From JACVRW01 sp038323835 (GTDB taxonomy: Bacteria > Actinomycetota > Thermoleophilia > Solirubrobacterales > Thermoleophilaceae), in the NCBI GenBank assembly GCA_038323835.1, contig JBBQHI010000025.1:1-57857 (forward strand): a stretch of DNA of 57,857 nucleotides, read 5' to 3'. The position numbers were made by a program, and so were the translations under genes. Shown here piece by piece: positions 48,535 to 55,889 of the stretch. Under the pieces are notes generated by a model that was not told the origin of the DNA, did not search any database, and was given only the letters and a program-made list of their open reading frames with translations. How positions within the stretch are numbered: position 1 is the first letter of the stretch; each line of letters starts with the position of its first letter.

Positions 48535-50580
48535 TTACCGCTGCACGGCGCCGGCCAGCGACTCGGCCGCCTCGAGGATGGCGGCGCGGGCCTCATCGGG
48601 CTCCAGCACCACCGCGTCGCCCGCTTCCTTCAGGACCTCGCGGGCCAGCCACTCGTGCGAGGCAAAGGTGCGCTCCACCACGACGGAGCCGTCGGAGAGG
48701 TCGTCCACCACGCGGCGGTCCTCGCGAGCCCAGCGGGCGCGGTCGGGTGAGATCCAGATCCGGGCCGTGGTGGATGCGGGCACCTCGCCCGTGGAGAGCC
48801 AGCCGTGAACGTCGGGCTCGATGCCCTCACGCGGCTCGAAGGTCTCGTCCAGGACCGTGGCTTCGCGGATGCGGTCGAGCCGGTAGGAGCGCGTGGCGTC
48901 CTTGTCCAGATCGTAGGAGTGCACGTACCAGCCCTCCTGGCCGTTCGCGAGCTTGTAGGGCTCGATCGTGCGCTCGGTGAACTCGTCCTCGTTCTCCTTG
49001 TAGTACTCGATCCTCAGCAGGCTCCGGCCGACGATCGCCCCCGACACCACCCGCGCCACCGCGGAGTCGTCGCCCTTGGCCGTGGTGATCTGGAGCCCCT
49101 CGGCCGCCGGATCCTGCCCCAGCGCGTCCACGATCTTCTGGCGGGCGGAGGTGAGGGAGCCCTCGGGGAGGTGCTCCCCGAGAAGGTCGATGGCGGCCAC
49201 CAGGGCCTTGGCCTCCAGCGGCAGGAGACGGGCGGGGCGGGCGAAGTTGTCCCCGTAGGGCTCCGGATCGACCTCGATCTGGCCGCCCTGGATCTCCGCG
49301 TAGAGCACGTAGCTCCCGCCGCCGAAGTTCACGACGTTCAGCACGTCGATGTCTTGGCGCAGCTCCGTGTCGGAGATCTGGAGGCTCTCGCAGAGGTCCA
49401 CCACCTCGAGCTTGTGGCCCTCGCGAGCGGCGTCGATGAGCATCCCCGCGAGCGTGACCAGACGCGCGAAGCGCTCGGGCCGGATCGGGGCCTCGCCCCG
49501 GTCCTCCGGGTCCTCCTCCTCGACCACGGCGCGGCGCCTGCGCGACTTCGAGGCGAGCTCGGGCGTGCCGGTGTGGCGCTCGATGACCACCCGGAGGCGC
49601 TCGTCGCGCTCCTCGACCAGCTCGTCGGGCCCGAGGATGCGGGCCTGGTCCCCCAGGCCGAGCACCCAGGAGAGGAGCTGGCGCGGGTCGGCGTACTCGG
49701 TCTCGAAGATGTGCCCGCCCTCGTCCTCGGTGACCTCCCCGGCGTGACCGAAGTGGCGCAGCGCCAGCCAGTCGATGCGGTTGGACAGCCAGATGCGCGC
49801 CCGGCCCACCGGATCGCCGAGCTGCCAGTCGGTGCGGGTGGCGTAGCTCCTCGGATCGAACTCCTCGGGCCGGTTGAAGTCGTGCTCGGCCTTGGACGAG
49901 TAGCCCACCTTGCCCCTGATCCGGGACACGCGGAACACGCGCACGTCATTGCGCTCGTGCGAGTGACCGATCAGGTAGAACTGCCCGCCGCGGAAGAGCA
50001 GGTGGAAGGGATCCACCTTGCGCTTGTCCACCGCGTCGCGGCCGATCGTGTAGTAGTCGAAGAGGATCGTCTTGCGGCGGAAGATCGCCGTCTCGACCTT
50101 CGACAGCCGCTGCGAGAGGTCGCGGCCTCCGCTGTCCGCGGTGACGGCCAGCGCCACCGAGCGCTCCTCGGGCGAGTCGAGCGGCGAGGGCTTGCCCCAG
50201 GAGAGCTGTTGGAGCGCCAGGCGCAGTGGTTCGGCGTAGGCGAACGTGCCGTCCAGCAGGTAGAGCGACATCCGCAGCGCGCCCAGCTCCTGGTCGGTGA
50301 ACGCGATCGCCGGCAGGTAGAAGTTCTCCGGCGGCAGCGAGTAGTTCTCCGCCTCGTAGTAGCCCTCCGCGGGCTTGTCCACCTTGAGCTGGATGCCCAG
50401 CGACTCGAGCTCGGAGCGGTCCGCGTAGAAGCGCCGCGCGAAGGCCTCGTCGTTCATCTGCGAGTAGCCCTCCACGTCGGCCTTGATCTCGAGCGCCGAC
50501 ACGGGCCGCCGTTCCGCCATGAGGAACGAGATCAGGGAGAGCTGCCGGATGAGCTTTTCGGTGTCCTTCGCCACGCCCAC
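48535..50580 (-). CDS. Fused PafB-PafC WYL-domain transcription regulator
   Basis: Predicted 681 residues: two complete regulator units in one chain. Unit one (about 1-335) has an HTH (RQLSLISFLMAERRPVSALE) and WYL region YYTIGRDAVDKRKVDPFHLL with VFRVSRIRG. Unit two (about 365-681) repeats it with LQISDTELRQDIDVLNVVNF and TIEPYKLANGQEGWYVHSYD, then LDRIREATVL. An acidic linker (VVEEEDPEDRGEAPIRPERF) joins them. In mycobacteria PafB and PafC form one heterodimer activating DNA-damage genes without LexA. Here both are one gene. The proteasome-accessory genes usually near them are absent. A YhaM-like gene lies just upstream on the same strand. Confidence 0.93.
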   Translation of the reverse strand: MGVAKDTEKLIRQLSLISFLMAERRPVSALEIKADVEGYSQMNDEAFARRFYADRSELESLGIQLKVDKPAEGYYEAENYSLPPENFYLPAIAFTDQELGALRMSLYLLDGTFAYAEPLRLALQQLSWGKPSPLDSPEERSVALAVTADSGGRDLSQRLSKVETAIFRRKTILFDYYTIGRDAVDKRKVDPFHLLFRGGQFYLIGHSHERNDVRVFRVSRIRGKVGYSSKAEHDFNRPEEFDPRSYATRTDWQLGDPVGRARIWLSNRIDWLALRHFGHAGEVTEDEGGHIFETEYADPRQLLSWVLGLGDQARILGPDELVEERDERLRVVIERHTGTPELASKSRRRRAVVEEEDPEDRGEAPIRPERFARLVTLAGMLIDAAREGHKLEVVDLCESLQISDTELRQDIDVLNVVNFGGGSYVLYAEIQGGQIEVDPEPYGDNFARPARLLPLEAKALVAAIDLLGEHLPEGSLTSARQKIVDALGQDPAAEGLQITTAKGDDSAVARVVSGAIVGRSLLRIEYYKENEDEFTERTIEPYKLANGQEGWYVHSYDLDKDATRSYRLDRIREATVLDETFEPREGIEPDVHGWLSTGEVPASTTARIWISPDRARWAREDRRVVDDLSDGSVVVERTFASHEWLAREVLKEAGDAVVLEPDEARAAILEAAESLAGAVQR

Positions 50581-50669
50581 GAGGATAAGCGGGAAAGCGG
50601 GACGGCCCGCCCCCCGACCCCGCTATTTGCGAGATGACATAGCCTGGAATCGCCGGCTCTTCGCCCGCG

Positions 50670-51668
50670 TTAAGCCGCTTCGCGCTCGTTCTCGGCGGGC
50701 GCGAAGTACGCGGAGGCCGAGATCGCGCGGTCGAAGTCCGACCAGCGGACTCCGTCGGCGAGGCTCTTCTGGATTCGGTCGAAGCTGCCGAGGTTCCCGC
50801 CCAGGTTGTCCATGAAGTGGACGAGCGTGGCCTCGCGCGTGCAGGGAACCACGGGGCTGCCGTGCTCGAGCTTGCCGTGGTGGCTGAGGATGATGTGCAG
50901 CACGGCCTGAGCGCAGGCGGCGGGGAAGCCCTCGATGCGCTCTATCTCACGGCGAACCCTGAAGTACCCGAGCGGGATCTCGCCCAGCAGCTTGCCGGCG
51001 TCGGTGAGCTCGATGGCCTGTCCGGCCCAGGCGTAGGCCTCCAGCTTCCCGATGTCGTGGAGCAGGGCGCCGGTGACGGCCGCGTCGCGGTCGATGCCCG
51101 GGAAGGTGGCGGCGAGGGCGCTCACGCCCTGGGCCACGGACAGGCAGTGCTCGAGCAGTCCGTGCCGGTAGGCCTGGTGGTAGTACTTGGCCGCGGGGGC
51201 CTCGTGGTACAGGCGGCCGGACTCGGTGCTGGGATCGAGCAGGCGCGCCAGCAGCTCGCGCAAATGAGGCTGCTGCACCGTGTTCACCAGCGACCGCAGG
51301 TCGTCGGCCATCTGGGCGTAGGGAATCGGCGGGGCCTCGGTGAGGTCGGCCAGGTCGTACTCGCCCTTTGCGGCCGGCCGCAGTGCCCGCACGGTGATGC
51401 CCGCGCCGTAGCGCGAGTCCACCTGGAAGCGGCCCACCACGCGGATCACGGACCCGGCGCAGCAGTGCTCCTCGGCCTCCTTGACCCCGTCCCACATGAC
51501 GCCCTCGACCGCTCCGGTGAGGTCACCGAGCTGGAGCTTGAGGAACGGCTCGCCGTTGCGCTTCTGGCGCAGGCTGCGGGCGCGGACGACGAACACCTCG
51601 TCCACCTCCTGGCCGTCCGCGAAGTCGCGCACGAAGCAGCGGCTGGGCGTGAGCGTGGGCTGCTCCAT
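50670..51668 (-). CDS. OB-fold/HD-domain protein, YhaM-like (second copy)
   Basis: Predicted 332 residues from the ATG at 51668; a longer start at 51713 is possible. The OB fold covers about 10-100 (FVVRARSLRQKRNGEPFLKL, GSVIRVVGRFQVDSRYGAGI). The HD domain has AYRHGLLEHCLSVAQGV, GALLHDIGKLEAYAWAGQAI and AVLHIILSHHGKLEHGSPVV. It is closer to YhaM in length than the copy at 5585, and its HD residues are complete. Expected activity is 3'-5' exonuclease on RNA or single-stranded DNA. It precedes the PafBC gene on the same strand, with 89 bases between. Confidence 0.88.
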   Translation of the reverse strand: MEQPTLTPSRCFVRDFADGQEVDEVFVVRARSLRQKRNGEPFLKLQLGDLTGAVEGVMWDGVKEAEEHCCAGSVIRVVGRFQVDSRYGAGITVRALRPAAKGEYDLADLTEAPPIPYAQMADDLRSLVNTVQQPHLRELLARLLDPSTESGRLYHEAPAAKYYHQAYRHGLLEHCLSVAQGVSALAATFPGIDRDAAVTGALLHDIGKLEAYAWAGQAIELTDAGKLLGEIPLGYFRVRREIERIEGFPAACAQAVLHIILSHHGKLEHGSPVVPCTREATLVHFMDNLGGNLGSFDRIQKSLADGVRWSDFDRAISASAYFAPAENEREAA

Positions 51669-51748
51669 CGGGGGATCCAAGTTAGAACTGCTTTCGGACG
51701 GGATAGCCTCCACAGCGGTGGAGTCGCCCCCGGCCTGGAGAACCTGAC

Positions 51749-52429
51749 ATGACCGTGCTCGTGGCCGGTGGAACGGGGGCCCTCGGCACGGCCGTCGTGC
51801 GGGAGTTGCTGGACGCCGGATACGACTGCCGGCTCACCTGGATCGTGGATCGCGAACGCGAGCGGATCGACCAGGAGCTGGGCGACCGCGTGTCCCTGGC
51901 CAGGGCGGATCTCACCGATCCCGGTGGCGGTGTGGCCGACGTGGTGGCCGGGGTGGAGGACCTCGAGGCGGTGGTGAACCTGGTGGGGGGCTACACCCAG
52001 GGACCGTTGGTCCACGAGACCGATCTGCCCGACTTCATGAGGATGATCGAGCTGAACCTGGTGCCCGCCTTCCTTCTCGCGCACGAGGCCATGCCGCGGA
52101 TGGTCGAGCGCGGGCGCGGCGCGTTCGTCGGGGTGTCGGCGCGGGCCGCGCTGCGCCCGTTCGCCGGGGCGGCCGGCTACGTGGCCGGCAAGGCGGCGCT
52201 GCTCGCCTTCGTGCAGGCCCTCGACGCCGAGTACCGGGACAAGGGGGTGCGGGTGAACGCGATCCTGCCGAGCGTCATCGACACCCCCGCGAACCGCGAG
52301 GCCCAGCCGGATGCCGACCAGTCGAAGTGGGTGGACCCGGGGGCGATCGCGAAGGTGGTCCGCTTCCTCGTTTCGGAGGAGTCGGCGCCCACCAGCGGCG
52401 CCGCCGTTCCGGTCTACGGCCGGGCCTGA
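51749..52429 (+). CDS. Short-chain dehydrogenase/reductase
   Basis: Predicted 226 residues. The Rossmann motif is TVLVAGGTGALGTAVVRELL. LEAVVNLVGGYTQGPLVHET follows, and YxxxK lies in GAAGYVAGKAALLAFVQALD (Tyr, Lys present). NAILPSVIDTPANREAQPDA and VRFLVSEESAPTSGAAVPVY end the domain as in classical SDRs. The catalytic serine position reads GVSARAALRPFA, consistent with activity. The substrate is unknown. It is divergent from the YhaM-like gene, and its stop overlaps the convergent EcsC gene by 16 bases. Confidence 0.92.
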   Translation: MTVLVAGGTGALGTAVVRELLDAGYDCRLTWIVDRERERIDQELGDRVSLARADLTDPGGGVADVVAGVEDLEAVVNLVGGYTQGPLVHETDLPDFMRMIELNLVPAFLLAHEAMPRMVERGRGAFVGVSARAALRPFAGAAGYVAGKAALLAFVQALDAEYRDKGVRVNAILPSVIDTPANREAQPDADQSKWVDPGAIAKVVRFLVSEESAPTSGAAVPVYGRA

Positions 52430-53070
52430 TCGCCGCCGTAGTAGGCCAGGGCCCGCCGGCCGAGATCCTTGGTCACGCCGCCGTTCTGAAGCGCGCCGAT
52501 CGGCGCGCCGATGAGAGGAATGAGCCGGCCCGCGTAACGACGGACCAGTCGCCGGGCGAGGTACCTGGCCAGCCTGAGGTGAAGCCCGTGGTCGTTCCTC
52601 GAGTGGAGGGCCCGCTCGGCCGCCACCTGGACGAGACGCTTGCCCATGCCGTCCAGCGCGGCGCGGGCCTCGGCGGGAGTGGGATAGAGGTCGAGCAGCG
52701 CGAGCAGCTCCGCGGGGCGCATCGGGTGGGTGGGGTCGTACCCGTGGGCCGCCGCTATGTAGAAGACCATCCGGCTCTGAATCCAGATCAGCGCCACGAG
52801 GTCGGGCGCGGCGGTCACGATTCCCCCCACCCCCAGGGCGCCGCCCTCCAGCCGGGCGAGTCGCACGTGCTTGCTGTAGGCAATTCGCGCCAGCTCGTCG
52901 GGGGTGTTCCCGGGGCCCGCCACGCGCACCCATTCCGCGGCTCCCGGGCCGAAGCGCTCGGCGGCAGCGAGGGCGATGTGCTCGGGCGCGCGGTCGGGCT
53001 CCGCGAGGATGCGGTCCCAAAGCGACTGCGGCGGCCTCATGACCGCCTCGATCTCGCCGATTGTGCTCAC
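52414..53070 (-). CDS. EcsC-family protein
   Basis: Predicted 218 residues. The EcsC-like pattern is seen in GGALGVGGIVTAAPDLVALI, WIQSRMVFYIAAAHGYDPTH and PAELLALLDLYPTPAEARAA. RLIPLIGAPIGALQNGGVTK and RRALAYYGGD end the protein. The central glycine/hydrophobic helix may associate with the membrane. The family was named after an ABC-transporter-linked gene in Bacillus, and its biochemical role is unknown. It overlaps the convergent SDR gene at its 3' end and is divergent from the ferritin-like gene, with 42 bases between starts. Confidence 0.85.
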   Translation of the reverse strand: MSTIGEIEAVMRPPQSLWDRILAEPDRAPEHIALAAAERFGPGAAEWVRVAGPGNTPDELARIAYSKHVRLARLEGGALGVGGIVTAAPDLVALIWIQSRMVFYIAAAHGYDPTHPMRPAELLALLDLYPTPAEARAALDGMGKRLVQVAAERALHSRNDHGLHLRLARYLARRLVRRYAGRLIPLIGAPIGALQNGGVTKDLGRRALAYYGGDQARP

Positions 53071-53112
53071 TGGCCTAGTTTCACCGGTTACCCGACGAGG
53101 TAGGAGGAACGC

Positions 53113-53625
53113 ATGTCCACCGAAACGTCACCACGGCAGGGAATCCTCAGCGACGCGAAGCGCGGCGAGCGCGAGGAGCTCCTCAAGATGCTCACCAAGG
53201 CGTACTGGATGGAGATCGAGACGGTGATGAGCTATATCGCCAACTCGATCAACCCCGACGGCGTCCGTGCCCAGGAGATCATCGAGTCGCTCAAGGCGGA
53301 CATCCAGGAGGAGCTCGGGCACGCCACCCAGTTCGGCAACCGGATCAAGGAGCTCTACGGCGTGGTGCCCGGATCGCTCGACTTCAGCGCCGAGCAGTCC
53401 TATCTCCAGCCGCCCGAGGAGCAGACGGACATCGTGCACGTGATCAAGGGCGTGATCCAGGCGGAGTCCGGGGCGATCGAGCACTACAACGAGATCATCG
53501 AGTTCACCGACGACAAGGACCCGGTCACGAACGACATGGTGATCGCGATCCTTCGTGACGAGGAGGGGCACAAGCGCCTCTTCGAGGGCTTCCTGCGGGA
53601 GTACAAGGTGGAGGGGCTCGCGTAG
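53113..53625 (+). CDS. Ferritin-like diiron protein
   Basis: Predicted 170 residues, an all-helical ferritin-like bundle. Metal-binding positions appear in KAYWMEIETVMSYIANSINP, QEELGHATQFGNRIKELYGV, QAESGAIEHYNEIIEFTDDK and LRDEEGHKRLFEGFLREYKV, giving the expected E...ExxH...E...ExxH set. It is close to bacterioferritin/Dps-like subfamily members of actinobacteria, but without a haem methionine or shell motif that can be assigned. A role in iron storage or peroxide detoxification is likely. AGGAGG lies nine bases before the ATG. Dispersed repeat copy 5 follows its stop. Confidence 0.88.
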   Translation: MSTETSPRQGILSDAKRGEREELLKMLTKAYWMEIETVMSYIANSINPDGVRAQEIIESLKADIQEELGHATQFGNRIKELYGVVPGSLDFSAEQSYLQPPEEQTDIVHVIKGVIQAESGAIEHYNEIIEFTDDKDPVTNDMVIAILRDEEGHKRLFEGFLREYKVEGLA

Positions 53626-53630
53626 TTCGT

Positions 53631-53680
53631 CGCTGCGGTGCTCGCCCGATCGCCGATCGGGCTGCGCTCCTCGCGGGCCT
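53631..53680 (+). repeat. Dispersed palindromic element, copy 5
   Basis: CGCTGCGGTGCTCG, core CCCGATC-GCC-GATCGGG (53645-53661), then CTGCGCTCCTCGCGGGCC. The core is a perfect 7-bp inverted repeat. It is in the opposite orientation to copies 1-4 as written on the plus strand. It fills the convergent junction between the ferritin-like gene and the secreted protein gene, overlapping that gene's stop by two bases. Confidence 0.82.
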
Positions 53681-54509
53681 AGCGCCCTGCGCGAAGGCGG
53701 AATCCGAAGGCGGCGCGCACGCCCTTCCGGATTCCCGGGCCCTTGTAGGTGACCTCGAGGCCGAGGTCGCGGCAGTCGCCGAAGTGGGCCATCGTGTCGG
53801 CGGGCACGCGGAAGGTCCAGTTGCGGCCTCCCGCGGAGGGAAGGAAGGTGCCCCCGCCGCAGATGCCCTTCAGGAGGATGCGGCGGGCGGGGGCGCCGAG
53901 GGCCACCGTGACCCGGCTGCCGGTCTTCACCGGGAGCGTGCCCTTGGTGCGCGGGGCGCGGGCGGGAAGCTCGCAGGCGTCCCGCTGGGGCCGGCACAGC
54001 ACACCGCGCTTCACGTCCAGCGCGGCTCCACCGGTCCGGGCGCGCGGGAGCGGTGGGTAGTCGGAGTCGAGCTTGATGGTGCAGGGCTCGCCGTTCGCGA
54101 ACACGGCGCTGGCCGCGATCGTCTCCGAGTCCCCGCGCCGAGCGGTGTGCAGAGTGAAATGCCGGCCGCAGCGATCTGTGGCCAGGTCCTCGGGGCCGCA
54201 TCTGCCCTGGCAGGGGCGCCAGTAGCTGGCCACCGAGTACCGGCCCGCGGGTAGCGACACGGTCGTGTCGGCGCCCTTGACCTGACGTCGCACCACATCG
54301 TCGCCGCCGGCGTTGCGCACGAGGATGAAGGGCACCGAGCCCTGGACGTAGGGACCGACGAAGCGGACGTTGAAGGTCAGCCGGCCGTGGGCCTCGGCGG
54401 CGGCCCTGGCGGGTCCGTGGGCACTGCCGGCCGGAACCTCGGCGAGCGTGAGGCCGCCGAGGGCCAGACTCAGGGCGGCGATCCCGAGCGTTCCCCTTCG
54501 GGTGGTCAT
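53679..54509 (-). CDS. Secreted Cys-rich hypothetical protein
   Basis: Predicted 276 residues. A signal peptide is visible (LGIAALSLALGGLTLAEVPA, then GSAHGPA). The mature chain has several beta strands (FNVRFVGPYVQGSVPFILVR, TTVSLPAGRYSVASYWRPCQ) and nine or so cysteines, e.g. CQGRCGPEDLATDRCGRHF, VLCRPQRDACE and KGICGGGTF, likely paired in disulfides. No family was recognised. Regular small motifs suggest an envelope-exposed beta-sandwich. It is convergent with the ferritin-like gene and followed upstream by about 235 bases with no gene before the DUF47 gene. Confidence 0.65.
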   Translation of the reverse strand: MTTRRGTLGIAALSLALGGLTLAEVPAGSAHGPARAAAEAHGRLTFNVRFVGPYVQGSVPFILVRNAGGDDVVRRQVKGADTTVSLPAGRYSVASYWRPCQGRCGPEDLATDRCGRHFTLHTARRGDSETIAASAVFANGEPCTIKLDSDYPPLPRARTGGAALDVKRGVLCRPQRDACELPARAPRTKGTLPVKTGSRVTVALGAPARRILLKGICGGGTFLPSAGGRNWTFRVPADTMAHFGDCRDLGLEVTYKGPGIRKGVRAAFGFRLRAGR

Positions 54510-54744
54510 CGCGCCCCAGCCTATGTGGGATCGGCGTTACGTCAAGCCGGATCGGGGCCCCCCTGCAGTCCTGCCAGCTCAGCGCGCGAACCTCCGATCC
54601 TCGTTCCGCCGGCCCGCTGCGGCGCCCTTCAGCAGCGAGTCCAGGTTCAGTTCAGCCTTTGCGGGACGACTCTGCAGGCCCCGGCGAGAAAGACGGCGGC
54701 CCGGTCCGGGCGCTGGACGCCTCACCCCTGCCGTCGCGACGTGG

Positions 54745-55389
54745 CTAGGGGCGCCGGGTGAGGATCCCGCCGAGGGTGCGGCCCACGTGCGCGGCCGCGT
54801 CGATCCCCTCTTCGAGCCGCTCGTAGATGTCCTTCCAGCGGATGACCACCATCGGGTCGATGCCGCCGTCGAAGAGCGAGGTCAGAGCCCTGCGCTCGAG
54901 GTCGTCCCCCTCGTGCTCGAGGCGATCCAGCGCCGCGATGTGGGGGCTGGCGCGGGAGAGGTCGCCGAGCAGCGACAGGGCGCCCGCGATCTCGATGCCC
55001 GAGGCGTGCACTGTGTGGGCCAGCTGCACGGCGTGGTCGGTGGGAGCCTCCACGCGGTAGAGCCCCATGAAGTCGGCCACCTCCTCGGCGAAGTCCACCA
55101 CGTCGTCGAGGTCGGAGATGAGCTTGTGGGCGTCCGGCGAGGCGAAGGGCACGGCGGCCTTCAGGTTCAGATGCCGGATCACACCGTGGGTGATCGTGTC
55201 GCCCTCCTCCTCGAGGAGCTTGATCTCGTGGCGGAGCCGGTTGCCCTCGTCGGGCCAGGCGTCCATCAGCTCCGCGAGCAGGCCGGTGGCCCGCTCCACG
55301 TTGTGGCCGGCACGCTCGAACAGCGCGTAGAACTCGCGGTAGCGGGGAGCGCTGCCGAAGAGGCCCATCACCCGGTTGCTGGCACCCAC
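54745..55389 (-). CDS. DUF47/PhoU-like protein
   Basis: Predicted 214 residues; an ATG 21 bases in (MGLFGSAPRYREF) is a good alternative start. The helical DUF47 pattern is visible in NRLRHEIKLLEEEGDTITHG, FASPDAHKLISDLDDVVDFA, DRLEHEGDDLERRALTSLFD and MVVIRWKDIYERLEEGIDAA. Acidic pairs in EEEGD and EHEGDD are the metal-binding positions of the PhoU superfamily. Such proteins are usually partnered with a PitA phosphate transporter, which is not in this window. It is a free-standing gene upstream of marR on the same strand, 79 bases apart. Confidence 0.88.
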   Translation of the reverse strand: MGASNRVMGLFGSAPRYREFYALFERAGHNVERATGLLAELMDAWPDEGNRLRHEIKLLEEEGDTITHGVIRHLNLKAAVPFASPDAHKLISDLDDVVDFAEEVADFMGLYRVEAPTDHAVQLAHTVHASGIEIAGALSLLGDLSRASPHIAALDRLEHEGDDLERRALTSLFDGGIDPMVVIRWKDIYERLEEGIDAAAHVGRTLGGILTRRP

Positions 55390-55468
55390 CCACCGGACTA
55401 TGCGCGCTCTGGGCGCCCGTCCGGTTGCGTTTTTGTGAACGAAAGGGTGCTAGGCGCGGGACTCGGCG

Positions 55469-55882
55469 CTACCCGAGTCCCGCCGGCTTCCTCAGCAGCA
55501 CGTTCAGTTGCGTGCGCTCGTTGGCGTTGAGGGCGCTGAACGCCTCGCGCCCGACCTCGGCTCCGAGGCGCCGCGCCTCCTTGGCCACCTCCTCGCCGTG
55601 CCCGGTGAGGAACACGGCGCGCTTGCGACGGTCGGTCTCGTGGGTACGCCGCTCGGCCAGGCCACGCTCCTCCACGGAGTCGAGCGTGGCCACCATGGTG
55701 CTGGGGTCCACGCCGGCGGCCTCGCCCACCGCCTGCTGGGTGATGTCGGGCTCGTGGGACACCACGGCCAGCACGCCGAACTCGCGCGGGTGGAGCCCCG
55801 TGTTCTCGTCCAGGACACGCGCGAACTGCGTGCGCGTCCGCCGGGCCACCCAGTTCATGAGGAACCCCGTGTACTGATACAA
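55469..55882 (-). CDS. MarR-family transcription regulator
   Basis: Predicted 137 residues from a TTG at 55882; an ATG at 55858 gives 129. The winged HTH shows LHPREFGVLAVVSHEPDITQ, QAVGEAAGVDPSTMVATLDS and RGLAERRTHETDRRKRAVFL with the DxRxxx wing. MarR proteins repress or activate efflux and catabolic genes and respond to small ligands. It is divergent from the MMPL transporter gene: the two start codons can be only seven bases apart. Any promoter for either gene must therefore overlap the other's coding region or the AT-rich spacer. Confidence 0.92.
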   Translation of the reverse strand: MYQYTGFLMNWVARRTRTQFARVLDENTGLHPREFGVLAVVSHEPDITQQAVGEAAGVDPSTMVATLDSVEERGLAERRTHETDRRKRAVFLTGHGEEVAKEARRLGAEVGREAFSALNANERTQLNVLLRKPAGLG

Positions 55883-55889
55883 ACTATTG

